Origin: Clostridiales bacterium
GTDB taxonomy: Bacteria > Bacillota > Clostridia > Peptostreptococcales > Anaerovoracaceae
NCBI GenBank assembly: GCA_009911365.1
Contig: QXXF01000021.1
Span: 25,556-89,555 of the forward strand
Direction of reading: 5' to 3'
DNA: 64,000 nucleotides
The translations under genes and the position numbers were made by a program. A model generated the notes under the pieces. The model was not told the DNA's origin and did not search any database. It saw nothing but the letters and a program-made list of their open reading frames with translations. Positions 34,707-42,897 of this stretch are shown here, in pieces; the first letter of the stretch is position 1, and every line of letters starts with the position of its first letter.

Positions 34707-35714
34707 TTAGCCTTTGTAAGCGTGAGGCAAGATCGCGTTGACTGCGGTCACTACATCTGCGAAGGCTTCTGGTGTCAGGGACTGCGCGCCATCGCATAGA
34801 GCATGGGCTGGGTCATTGTGAACTTCGATCATCAGACCGTCTGCGCCAGCCGCTGCCGCTGCCATAGCCATTGGTTTCACCAGATGGGCGATACCTGTGG
34901 CGTGACTCGGATCCACTACGATCGGCAGGTGAGTCATGGTCCGCAGGAGCGGGATAGCTGATAGGTCCAGCGTGTTTCTGGTAGCTGTTTCAAATGTCCG
35001 GATCCCACGTTCGCACAAAATGACTTTTTCGTTTCCGCCAGCCATGATGTATTCCGCGCTCATGAGCAGTTCCTGCAAGGTGCTGGAAAGTCCTCGTTTC
35101 AGGAGGATTGGTTTGTCTAAGTGGCCCAGCTCTTTTAAAAGTTCAAAATTCTGCATGTTCCTAGCGCCCACTTGGATCACGTCCACTTCCTCGAAAAGAG
35201 GCAGATGAGAAAGGTCCATGACCTCTGTTACAATCGGAAGTCCGGATACTTTCTTTGCTTCTAGCAGGAGATTGATACCCTCAGAGCGCATACCCTGGAA
35301 GGCGTATGGCGATGTCCTTGGCTTGAACGCACCGCCCCGCAGCAGGTGAGCGCCCGCTTCTTTCACAGCTGTGGCGATACCGCAGACTTGTTCTTTGGAT
35401 TCCACGGAGCAAGGTCCAGCGATGATCTGAAAATTTCCGCCCCCGATTTTGGAGCCAGCCACATCCACGACAGTGTCTTTTGGATGGAATTTGCGGTTCA
35501 CGTTTTTGTAAGGCTCCTGCACCCGTTTTACGGTTTCCACAATGTCCAAGGCATTGATCAGGTCAATGTCCACAGCACTGGTGTCGCCGATTAGGCCTAA
35601 GATAGTGGTGCTTTCCCCTTTACTGAAGTGGATGTCCAAGTCCATGCTTTTCAGCCATGAAATCAGATTTTCCAGTTGCTTTTCCTCAGGATTGCTTTTT
35701 AAGATGATAATCAT
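34707..35714 (-). CDS. aroF: DAHP synthase (class I, AroG/KDSA type with ferredoxin-like N-terminus) AroF
   Basis: This enzyme joins phosphoenolpyruvate and erythrose 4-phosphate, the first step of the pathway. The 335-residue product starts with a small ferredoxin-like regulatory domain (about residues 1-70, MIIILKSN...), then the barrel with IAGPCSVES, LLRGGAFKPRTSPYAFQG, QVGARNMQNFELL and VVDPSHATG. The ORF extends 37 codons upstream into the attenuator, but the ATG at 35,714 behind GAGGAG is the start. It is the first structural gene of the operon, directly after the leader hairpin. Confidence 0.94.
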   Translation of the reverse strand: MIIILKSNPEEKQLENLISWLKSMDLDIHFSKGESTTILGLIGDTSAVDIDLINALDIVETVKRVQEPYKNVNRKFHPKDTVVDVAGSKIGGGNFQIIAGPCSVESKEQVCGIATAVKEAGAHLLRGGAFKPRTSPYAFQGMRSEGINLLLEAKKVSGLPIVTEVMDLSHLPLFEEVDVIQVGARNMQNFELLKELGHLDKPILLKRGLSSTLQELLMSAEYIMAGGNEKVILCERGIRTFETATRNTLDLSAIPLLRTMTHLPIVVDPSHATGIAHLVKPMAMAAAAAGADGLMIEVHNDPAHALCDGAQSLTPEAFADVVTAVNAILPHAYKG

Positions 35715-35760
35715 TTTTTCTCCTCTTTTCTGTTTTTTGATGCTTTTGCTATTTCTTACA

Positions 35761-35797
35761 CAAATAAAAACTCCGCAAGTGAATTTTACTTGCGGAG
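35761..35797 (-). terminator. attenuator terminator of the aromatic operon
   Basis: CTCCGCAAGT (35,771-35,780) pairs perfectly with ACTTGCGGAG (35,788-35,797) around a 7-base loop. On the minus strand the stem is followed by TTTTTATTT. It lies between the leader peptide and aroF. The leader segment 35,854-35,866 can pair with 35,777-35,789 (11 straight pairs plus G.U and G-C), which would break this hairpin. Confidence 0.85.
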
Positions 35798-35840
35798 AAT
35801 GTCTCGCGGTCGCGATTGAAATCAAATCAGGTTTTACGAG

Positions 35841-35936
35841 TTATCCCATTGCAGCAAAATTCACTTTACGCTTAAAAAAGTAAGTAAAGTAAAAATAAAA
35901 GTATTCAGCTGCGAATGTAGCTAACTTATTCAACAT
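35841..35936 (-). CDS. Tyr/Phe-rich leader peptide of the aromatic operon
   Basis: This 31-codon frame starts with ATG at 35,936, eight bases after AAAGGA, and ends with TAA at 35,841. Codons 12-21 encode Y-F-Y-F-Y-F-T-Y-F-F, so nine of ten residues are Tyr or Phe. Such peptides sense charged tRNA in Trp, His and Phe operons of Proteobacteria. If ribosomes stall on these codons, the distal part of the frame (KVNFA codons) stays free and can pair with the terminator stem. If they reach the stop, the terminator should form. Tyrosine and phenylalanine supply would then control the whole operon. Confidence 0.85.
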   Translation of the reverse strand: MLNKLATFAAEYFYFYFTYFFKRKVNFAAMG

Positions 35937-35968
35937 TTCTTTGATCCTTTCAATTTGAGTCTGTAAGC

Positions 35969-35997
35969 ATTCTACCACGTTCTTTTTCGGCTGTAAA
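35969..35997 (-). promoter_or_regulatory. promoter of the aromatic operon
   Basis: TTTACA (35,992-35,997) and TAGAAT (35,969-35,974) on the minus strand are separated by 17 bases. Transcription should start near 35,962, giving a leader of about 250 bases that holds the leader peptide and attenuator. Confidence 0.8.
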
Positions 35998-36145
35998 GGA
36001 TTTTTTGTGGATTTTACTAAAAAATATTTATGGTTTTAGTGGAAAGACCATAAGCAAAAAAGGAAAGTATGAATGATGAATATAGGTGGAAAACTGGTGT
36101 AGTAGCTAATTGACATATAAGATACCAAAAATTCACTAAAATTAT

Positions 36146-36203
36146 ATAGTTTTTGGATTACAATCTAAAAACTATTGTTTTGTAGAAGGCTTTTGGATAT
36201 AAT
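36146..36203 (+). promoter_or_regulatory. promoter with an upstream inverted repeat for the DUF4143 ATPase
   Basis: TTGTTT (36,175-36,180) and TATAAT (36,198-36,203) are 17 bases apart. Just upstream, ATAGTTTTTGGAT (36,146-36,158) and ATCTAAAAACTAT (36,163-36,175) form a 13-bp inverted repeat with one mismatch that touches the -35 box. It may be an operator. Confidence 0.6.
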
Positions 36204-36233
36204 AGGGAATATTAAGCGAAGAAGGGTGTGAGC

Positions 36234-37439
36234 ATGGTGATACAGAGAGTCGAATATTTGAACAAACTGATCTCTTTCAAAGACAAACAGCTGATCAAGA
36301 TCGTCACGGGCATCAGACGCTGCGGAAAATCAACGCTGCTGGAACTTTATCGGAATTGGTTAAAAGAACAGGGCGTGGCAAAGGAGCAGATCATAGCCAT
36401 CAACTTTGAGGACCTGGATTATGCAGAACTGACGGATTACAAAAAATTGTACGGGTATCTGAAAGAACGACTAGTAAAGGACGAAATGACATATATTTTT
36501 TTGGATGAAATCCATCATGTGACGGATTTTCCAAAAGTCGTTGACAGTCTGTATATCAAGAAAAATGTGGATATTTATATCACAGGTTCCAATGCGTACA
36601 TGCTTTCGGGTGAAATCGCCACGCTGATCTCAGGGAGATATGTTCAGATCGAGATGCTGCCTTTTTCTTTTAAAGAATACATGGAGAGCACAGGCAGCAT
36701 GAACGACAGAGGCGTCAAATACACGGAGTACCTGCAAAGCAGTTCCTTTCCCTACACCCTCCAGCTAAAGGGACAACCAGACGAAATTAGGGATTACCTG
36801 GAAGGAATTTACAATACTGTTGTGGTGAAGGATATTGTGGACCGGAAGAAAATCACCGATACCATGATGTTAAAAAGCATCCTGCGTTTTGTGTTTGACA
36901 ATATCGGCAGTCTATTGTCATCAAAAAAGATCGCAGACACCATGACCTCCAGTGGCCGAAAGATTGATGTGAAGACAGTTGAAAAATACCTGGAGGCATT
37001 GTCCGAGAGCTATGTGATCTATCAGGCAAAGCGATATAACATCAAGGGTAAACAGTATTTGAAAACCCTTGAAAAGTATTATGTGGTGGATATTGGCATG
37101 CGATTCATGCTCATCGGCTCCAGACAGGCGGACGCGGGCCATATTCTAGAAAATGTCGTGTATCTGGAGCTTTTGAGGCGCGGATATGATGTTTATGTGG
37201 GAAAGATTGGTGAGTTTGAAGTGGATTTTGTGGCCCAGAACAGCAGAGGAACCGTGTATTTTCAGGTGGCTCTGACTGTTCGGGATGAAAAGACGCTGAA
37301 ACGGGAACTGCGGCCGCTCCAGTCCATTAGGGACCATTATCCGAAGGTTATTTTGACGCTGGATGAAGACCCGGAAGCACAGTATGATGGAATCCGCCGC
37401 ATTAATGCGAGGGACTGGCTGCTGGGCCTGACGGACTGA
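36234..37439 (+). CDS. AAA-family ATPase with DUF4143 domain
   Basis: The 401-residue protein has a Walker A in VTGIRRCGKSTLLELY (near 25-40) and a Walker B in YIFLDEIHHV near 90. After the sensor region (VDIYITGSNAYMLSGEIATL) comes the DUF4143 C-terminal domain with the conserved nuclease-like end (GEFEVDFVAQNSRGTVYFQV). This is a common family of unknown function in anaerobes and archaea. The start is taken as the ATG at 36,234, seven bases after GAAGGG. Confidence 0.85.
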   Translation: MVIQRVEYLNKLISFKDKQLIKIVTGIRRCGKSTLLELYRNWLKEQGVAKEQIIAINFEDLDYAELTDYKKLYGYLKERLVKDEMTYIFLDEIHHVTDFPKVVDSLYIKKNVDIYITGSNAYMLSGEIATLISGRYVQIEMLPFSFKEYMESTGSMNDRGVKYTEYLQSSSFPYTLQLKGQPDEIRDYLEGIYNTVVVKDIVDRKKITDTMMLKSILRFVFDNIGSLLSSKKIADTMTSSGRKIDVKTVEKYLEALSESYVIYQAKRYNIKGKQYLKTLEKYYVVDIGMRFMLIGSRQADAGHILENVVYLELLRRGYDVYVGKIGEFEVDFVAQNSRGTVYFQVALTVRDEKTLKRELRPLQSIRDHYPKVILTLDEDPEAQYDGIRRINARDWLLGLTD

Positions 37440-37490
37440 AGTACGGCACATAAGAGATATTAAAAATGCATAGAAAAAAATTCCATAACA

Positions 37491-37524
37491 AGAACTTGTG
37501 TTCTCGAGAGAAATATGTTATCAT
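37491..37524 (+). promoter_or_regulatory. promoter of the restriction-modification operon with an AGAAC dyad
   Basis: TTGTGT (37,496-37,501) and TATCAT (37,519-37,524) stand 17 bases apart. The -35 box lies within AGAAC-TTGT-GTTCT (37,491-37,504), a perfect dyad that could bind a regulator. No controller gene is next to it. Confidence 0.6.
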
Positions 37525-37560
37525 GTAATACACGGAAGACAAGTAAGCAAGGAGATTTTC

Positions 37561-38421
37561 ATGAAGAGTACAAATCGTTCAATCATAGATATGGGCGCAG
37601 TGGTAAATCAATTATTCGAGGGAGATTGCCTTGAGTATATGAATCGAATACCAGATGAAAGTGTAGACATGATTCTTTGTGATTTGCCATATGGAATGAC
37701 GCAGAATGAGTGGGACTGTTATATTCCATTGGATGAATTATGGAAACAATATAATCGGATCATTAAACCCAATGGTGCGATTGTATTAACTTCTAATGGT
37801 ATTTTCACAGCAAAATTGATTTTGAGTCAACCTAATATATACAAATATAAATGGGTTTGGGAGAAATCGAAACCAACTAATTTTTTGAACGCAAAAAAAC
37901 AACCTCTTAGAAAACACGAGGATGTATGTGTTTTCTATAAAAAGCAGCCGACTTATCATCCTCAGATGACTGAGGGAACACCGTATGATAAAGGCATTAG
38001 AAAAAATCAGCTGTGCGGAAATTACGGCGATTTTGATCCTGTACATGTGGCAAGTGAGGGAAAACGATATCCAACGGATATCATATATGTAAAAACCGCA
38101 GAATCTGAAGGAGCCGTGCTTCATCCAACACAAAAGCCAATAGAATTAGGTAGATATATGATACGAACCTATACAAACCCAGGGGATATAGTACTAGACA
38201 ATACTTTCGGAAGTGGATCGTTTTTAGTTGCGGCTTTAATAGAAGGGCGCAATTTTATTGGTATTGAAAAAAATGAAGACGTTGCGCTGTTTAAGAGAGA
38301 GGAGATAGACTATATAGATGTGGCTAAAAGAAGGCTGTTGTTGGCATGGGAGCAATTAGACAGCGATGTTCGCAAATATATAAAAGTAGAGAATCTGATA
38401 TCGGAGTTCGTAGAGAGGTAA
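37561..38421 (+). CDS. beta-class DNA methyltransferase of an R-M pair
   Basis: The 286-residue enzyme has the catalytic motif IV first (CDLPYG at about 40-45) and the SAM-binding motif I late (DNTFGSGSFLVAAL near 212-225). That order defines beta-class N6-adenine or N4-cytosine methyltransferases such as CcrM relatives. It also has the HPTQKP block before motif I. The start at 37,561 follows AAGGAGATTTTC; the frame is open 21 codons earlier without a ribosome-binding site. The nuclease-methyltransferase gene follows six bases after the stop, so this enzyme probably modifies the second strand of the same site. Confidence 0.9.
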   Translation: MKSTNRSIIDMGAVVNQLFEGDCLEYMNRIPDESVDMILCDLPYGMTQNEWDCYIPLDELWKQYNRIIKPNGAIVLTSNGIFTAKLILSQPNIYKYKWVWEKSKPTNFLNAKKQPLRKHEDVCVFYKKQPTYHPQMTEGTPYDKGIRKNQLCGNYGDFDPVHVASEGKRYPTDIIYVKTAESEGAVLHPTQKPIELGRYMIRTYTNPGDIVLDNTFGSGSFLVAALIEGRNFIGIEKNEDVALFKREEIDYIDVAKRRLLLAWEQLDSDVRKYIKVENLISEFVER

Positions 38422-38427
38422 AGGGGT

Positions 38428-41178
38428 ATGGAGACCATTGTTAGGCATAATGAGAGAAGCTGGGCAATTGTTATTATTTCAGAAATAAAGGCAATGCTTG
38501 ATAAAATGAATATCAAGATCAAGAGTGCCGGTGGAGAAAGTACGCTGTCTGTAAATAAGAAAAGCATGTTTCCGGATGTATTGCTATATGAAGATGAGGC
38601 TCAAAATAAAATTTTACAGGGGTGGGAGCTTAAAATGCCTGACATTCTAATCACAGATGAGGCGTTGATCAAAGATGCGACAAGGAAAGCTAATGCTTTA
38701 GGATTGAACAGTTTTGTGATTTGGAATTTTACATATGGAAAACTATATATAAAAAATGATAAGGATGATTTTAAGGAGATTAGAACATGGAGCGGAACAA
38801 ATCATATAAAAAAGCGTGAAGATGTGCAGACTTACAAAGCAGAATGGCTGCCAATTATTCAAGATATTGTGCTGACTGTCAATGAATTTTTTGTCAAAGG
38901 TGCTATCTCCACTTTGCCAGTTGCTATAACGGTGTCTGATGGACTGATGACGGCGATTATTCAGAAAAATAAAGATATAGTTGCGGAAAACCTTATCATT
39001 GAAGTTAGCAAGAACATGAAAATGGAAAGTAGAATAAGACTATGGTGGAATGCTTTTCATGAAGAATACGATCAAGATGAAACGAACATGTATGCTGCAT
39101 ATGCGAAGTCTATCTTGTTAAACTGGACAAACAGAGTCATGTTTGCCAATACAATCAAAAAGTATCATAATTGCGCTTATAAAATTGACGCAATTAATAG
39201 AGAGTGCACACCTGCCGAAGGCAATGCTATTATTGAAAGGATTGTAGAGGAGGGAGACTTTTACAGTGTATTTCAGAAACTGGAGTTTAATGAAATCATA
39301 CCTGCGGACACATGGCTTGATATTGTAGATTACAATCAATTTTTGATTGAGAACAATATAGAAAAGGTGGATCAAAGCGTTTTACAGGATATCCTGGAAA
39401 AGACGGTTCATACTGCAAAGCGTGAAATTCGAGGCCAGTATACAACGCCGGCTTGTTTGGCGGATTTACTTTGTCAAATAACGATTCAAGACTGGAACGC
39501 ACAATGTGCGGATTTCTGTGCCGGGACAGGTACGATTGCGAAATCAATAATCAAAAATAAGGAAAATCGATTGCATAATAGTAAGGTATCATTTATGACA
39601 ACATGGATGTCAGATAAATATGCCTACCCATTGCAGATTGCTAATGTTGCTGTAACTAATATAGAAGCCATCAATCTTCCATTAAATTTATTTCAGGCAG
39701 ATGTATTCGAAGTAAACGTAGGAGACAAGATAGAATTAAAAAGCCCTATCAATGGAAGTAGTTTAGAAAAAGAAATACCTGCGTTTGGAGCAATTGTATC
39801 CAATTTGCCATTTGTTGAATACAATAAAATCGCAGCGGATGAAATAGAATATATTGAGAAGTATAGGCAGAAGATCAAAGACAGCACAGGCATCGAGTTC
39901 ACTGCGGGAAAAACAGATCTATACAATTATTTACCATTTAAACTGCATGAGTTGTTAGAGGAAAATGGAAGATTAGGGATCATTATTTCAAATTCATGGT
40001 TAGGTACAGATATAGGGAAAAAATATTTTCAAGCTTTGCAGTACTATTACGATATTTGTGTGGTAATAATGAGCGATTGTAAACGATGGTTTCAAAATGC
40101 AAATGTAGTAGCAACCTTGCTAGTATTGCAGAAGAGAACGGTAGCCAAGCCTAATAAAGAAGCTAGAATAGATTTTTGGCTGATCCATAAAGACATCAAT
40201 CAGCTTGCTGCGAGTCAACAGGAAACAATCGTAAATAGCATTGTGCTGGGAGAGGAGGTCGATCCATCTATTATCTCGCTAAAAAATTATACAATAGGTA
40301 TGATTGAGCAGATAACAAGAAAGGGAATTGTAATGAATGCTCTTTTTCATGATGTGTCATGGGTAGACGAATTAAGTGATTGCTTGATACCACTTGAAGA
40401 AATGCTTGTAGTGAAAAGGGGTGAGCGCAGGGGGTGGAACGACCTGTTTTATCCTACTGCAAATGATGAGATTGAGTCTGAATATATTAAGCCAGTTCTA
40501 AAGAATCCCGCATACTTGGAGTCATTTGTAGCACAAGCAGATATTGTTGCGTTTTGCTGTCATAAATCTAAAGAAGAGCTAAAGCAGCTAGGACATACTG
40601 GTGCGTTGAGATGGATTGAAAAGTTTGAAAACATTAAAAATAGAGCAGGTAAGCCATTGCCACAAGCGTTAAAAAAATCGGGACAGTTTTGGTATGAAAT
40701 GAGTGATGGGACAAAGGCAGATTTTGTTACTGCAATTAACCCAGATAAACGTTTATTTGTATCAAAATTTGATGAAAGTACATTTGTTGACCAGCGTTTT
40801 ACGAGGATGCTGGTTAAGAATACAGATATATCGATTGATCTTTTACATGCGCTAATGAATTCTCTGTATGGTATGTTTGCGATTGAAGCGATTGGATTTG
40901 GACGAGGATTAGGTGTCTTAGATGCGAGTAGTACAAAATTGAAGCACATATATATGATAAATCCAAAGCTAATCTCAGAGAAGGACGCAAAAGAAATCAT
41001 AGAATTATTTCATAAAATGAGGCGTCGTAATGTAATGGATACCATAAATGAGTTAGAGGATCAAGAGCGGGAAAACTTTGATCGTAAAATTTTGCGTGCT
41101 ATAGGGCATGAAGATTTGTACGAATCAATAAAACGGTCTTTATTATCCATGCAACATACTCGTCACGCTGTACGGTAA
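38428..41178 (+). CDS. type IIG-like fused restriction endonuclease/N6-adenine methyltransferase
   Basis: The 916-residue protein starts with a PD-(D/E)XK-like nuclease domain: Asp50 in FPDVLLYED and E67-x-K69 in GWELKMPD. A helical linker of about 290 residues follows. The gamma-class methyltransferase has motif I DFCAGTGTI (about 362) and motif IV SNLPFVEYN (about 458), where Leu replaces the usual Pro in N-P-P-F. The last about 350 residues should be the target-recognition region. The layout matches Eco57I-like enzymes that work with a separate methyltransferase. Confidence 0.82.
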   Translation: METIVRHNERSWAIVIISEIKAMLDKMNIKIKSAGGESTLSVNKKSMFPDVLLYEDEAQNKILQGWELKMPDILITDEALIKDATRKANALGLNSFVIWNFTYGKLYIKNDKDDFKEIRTWSGTNHIKKREDVQTYKAEWLPIIQDIVLTVNEFFVKGAISTLPVAITVSDGLMTAIIQKNKDIVAENLIIEVSKNMKMESRIRLWWNAFHEEYDQDETNMYAAYAKSILLNWTNRVMFANTIKKYHNCAYKIDAINRECTPAEGNAIIERIVEEGDFYSVFQKLEFNEIIPADTWLDIVDYNQFLIENNIEKVDQSVLQDILEKTVHTAKREIRGQYTTPACLADLLCQITIQDWNAQCADFCAGTGTIAKSIIKNKENRLHNSKVSFMTTWMSDKYAYPLQIANVAVTNIEAINLPLNLFQADVFEVNVGDKIELKSPINGSSLEKEIPAFGAIVSNLPFVEYNKIAADEIEYIEKYRQKIKDSTGIEFTAGKTDLYNYLPFKLHELLEENGRLGIIISNSWLGTDIGKKYFQALQYYYDICVVIMSDCKRWFQNANVVATLLVLQKRTVAKPNKEARIDFWLIHKDINQLAASQQETIVNSIVLGEEVDPSIISLKNYTIGMIEQITRKGIVMNALFHDVSWVDELSDCLIPLEEMLVVKRGERRGWNDLFYPTANDEIESEYIKPVLKNPAYLESFVAQADIVAFCCHKSKEELKQLGHTGALRWIEKFENIKNRAGKPLPQALKKSGQFWYEMSDGTKADFVTAINPDKRLFVSKFDESTFVDQRFTRMLVKNTDISIDLLHALMNSLYGMFAIEAIGFGRGLGVLDASSTKLKHIYMINPKLISEKDAKEIIELFHKMRRRNVMDTINELEDQERENFDRKILRAIGHEDLYESIKRSLLSMQHTRHAVR

Positions 41179-41250
41179 TATGGACCAACCCATAAAAAAA
41201 TAAAGGTTCGTTCAGGCTATATAAAAGAGATGATAGAAAAATAAGGATAA

Positions 41251-41282
41251 GGGCAAGGCTCAATTGTTAAGCCTTGCCCTTT
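41251..41282. terminator. bidirectional terminator between the R-M operon and the P1 peptidase
   Basis: GGGCAAGGCT (41,251-41,260) pairs perfectly with AGCCTTGCCC (41,270-41,279). TTT follows on the plus strand, and a T-rich run follows on the minus strand. It serves the convergent genes on both sides. Confidence 0.75.
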
Positions 41283-41308
41283 GCTAGTCCGTAAAAGGCT
41301 GCGGTATT

Positions 41309-42280
41309 TCACTTTGTTAGCTCTTTGGCTGATGGCAGTCCATAAGCGGATTCCACTGACAACACAGCTCTTTTGATAGCCTCTGCTGTCACCTGGGCCG
41401 CTAGTGTGCCCACGGCGTTGATATCCGCTGCCACATCGCCTACTGACAATGCGTATATGGTATCGCCATCTGCCTGAGTGTGAACTGGGCGGATGGCCCG
41501 GGCATATCCGTTCTGTGCCATGGCTGCGATTTTGTTCATCTGCGCTTTTGAAAATTTAGCGTTGGTGATCACTGCGCCAATGGTAGTGTTTCCCGTGAAC
41601 AAGTCTCTGATTTCTCCAGCCTGTTTGTACATCTCTTGTTCTGTGGAACGAAGACCGTTTTTTTCTTCATTGAGCAGGCCTGCGATCTGCTGGCCTGTAG
41701 CATGGTCAAAGATGTCACCAAGCGCATTGACTGCGACGACCGCGCCTACTTTTATATCACCGATCTGTGACGCGCAGCTGCCGATGCCGCTTTTCATCAT
41801 ATAGTCGGTGCCTTTGAGCTTGCCTACTGTCGCGCCTGTTCCTGCGCCAAAATTTCCGTCCTGGTAATTGCCGCCATTCTGATAGCTGTTGACACAGGCT
41901 TGATAGCCCATTCTCTTGTCTGGCCGGGCATCCTTGCTCACAAGCTGCAAGTCAAAGAGACAAGAAGCGCAGACCAGCGGGACTTTTGCGGCCCCGGTGT
42001 CAACGCCGACTTCCTGTTCTTCCAAATATTTCATTACACCGCCAGCTGCGTCCAGTCCAAAAGCACTGCCGCCGCTGAGGAGCACGGCATGGATGGATTC
42101 CGCCGCGGCCACAGGATTCAACAGCTGCGTTTCCCGGCTGGCCGGTCCGCCACCTCGTATGTCTACGCCAGCAGGCGCGCCTTTTTCCACCAGGATCACG
42201 GTGCAGCCAGTTGCGCCTTCCCGGTTCTCTGCGTTTCCGATTTTGATGTTTTCAATTTCCAGTATGGATATTTCTTTCAT
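41309..42280 (-). CDS. P1-family (DmpA-like) autoprocessing aminopeptidase
   Basis: The 323-residue protein belongs to the Ntn-hydrolase-like P1 family (L-aminopeptidase/D-esterase). Visible are EGATGCTVILVEKGAPAGVD, GGGPASRETQLLNP, LLSGGSAFGLDAAGGVMKYL, the middle GNFGAGTGATVGKL, and GNTTIGAVITNAKFSK, where cleavage before a Thr or Ser would create the active N-terminal nucleophile. It lies downstream of the hut genes and of hicB. It could release histidine or other residues from peptides, but that link is inference. Confidence 0.88.
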   Translation of the reverse strand: MKEISILEIENIKIGNAENREGATGCTVILVEKGAPAGVDIRGGGPASRETQLLNPVAAAESIHAVLLSGGSAFGLDAAGGVMKYLEEQEVGVDTGAAKVPLVCASCLFDLQLVSKDARPDKRMGYQACVNSYQNGGNYQDGNFGAGTGATVGKLKGTDYMMKSGIGSCASQIGDIKVGAVVAVNALGDIFDHATGQQIAGLLNEEKNGLRSTEQEMYKQAGEIRDLFTGNTTIGAVITNAKFSKAQMNKIAAMAQNGYARAIRPVHTQADGDTIYALSVGDVAADINAVGTLAAQVTAEAIKRAVLSVESAYGLPSAKELTK

Positions 42281-42335
42281 GTTGTGATCTCCTGGAAGGG
42301 AAAGATAGGGACTACAGTATAAAATAGCCGGATTA

Positions 42336-42731
42336 TTATGCTTGTATTTTTGCGATCAGAGCCTCTTGAAGGACTTGGGAAAAGTTTAAATCCATTGCCA
42401 TTGCTGCCTCATTGAGCCATTCGGGAATACTCAGGGTCTTTTTGACTGCCCGGGAACTTGTGCGCTTTTTATATGCGAGCATGTCAAATTCAATCACAGC
42501 AAGGAAAGAGTCAGGATCAGGGGTTATTTCGGTAGGGTCAGAACTGGAGGGAAAAGGCTGATGTTCTTTTTCCCGACAAACTAGAGCCAACCCCAGTGCT
42601 TCTATAGCCATTTCATAAGCCTGAGTCATATCATCCCCTTGTGTAAGGCATTCAGGAATATCAGGAAAAGACACCCAAAAACCGCCCTCTTCTGCTTTGT
42701 GAAACAATGCTGGATAAAATAATTTTTTCAT
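42336..42731 (-). CDS. HicB-type antitoxin without a hicA partner
   Basis: This 131-residue protein has the HicB fold at its N-terminus (FYPALFHKAEEGGFWVSFPD, then CLTQGDDMTQAYEMAIEALG). A C-terminal ribbon-helix-helix-like segment follows (KKTLSIPEWLNEAAMAMDLN, then FSQVLQEALIAKI). The start at 42,731 follows GGAGGCAATT. No HicA-like frame lies on either side: the P1 peptidase begins 55 bases downstream and the operator region is upstream. It may be an orphan regulator derived from a toxin-antitoxin pair. Confidence 0.8.
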   Translation of the reverse strand: MKKLFYPALFHKAEEGGFWVSFPDIPECLTQGDDMTQAYEMAIEALGLALVCREKEHQPFPSSSDPTEITPDPDSFLAVIEFDMLAYKKRTSSRAVKKTLSIPEWLNEAAMAMDLNFSQVLQEALIAKIQA

Positions 42732-42809
42732 AATTGCCTCCATATTTTGAAAAGCAGGGTCATTTGAGTCCTGCCTGTTTTAGTATGGCTCCTTTTCCTA
42801 GCATAAAAA

Positions 42810-42859
42810 ATTATAACACGTAATATTACGTAAATCAATGAAAATACGTAATATTACGT
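42810..42859 (-). promoter_or_regulatory. hicB promoter with two palindromic operators
   Basis: On the minus strand TTGATT (42,833-42,838) and TATAAT (42,810-42,815) are 17 bases apart. The perfect 14-bp palindrome ACGTAATATTACGT occurs twice, at 42,818-42,831 inside the spacer and at 42,846-42,859 upstream of the -35. Their centres are 28 bases apart, so both lie on nearly the same DNA face. This is the likely autoregulatory site of the ribbon-helix-helix protein. Confidence 0.75.
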
Positions 42860-42897
42860 GTAGATAATAAAACTAAAGCCCCTGTATACTCATGTTT

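Noticed and set aside
35714-35825. longer form of AroF starting at 35,825
   Set aside because: The extra 37 codons run through the attenuator hairpin, and the ATG at 35,714 has a good ribosome-binding site.
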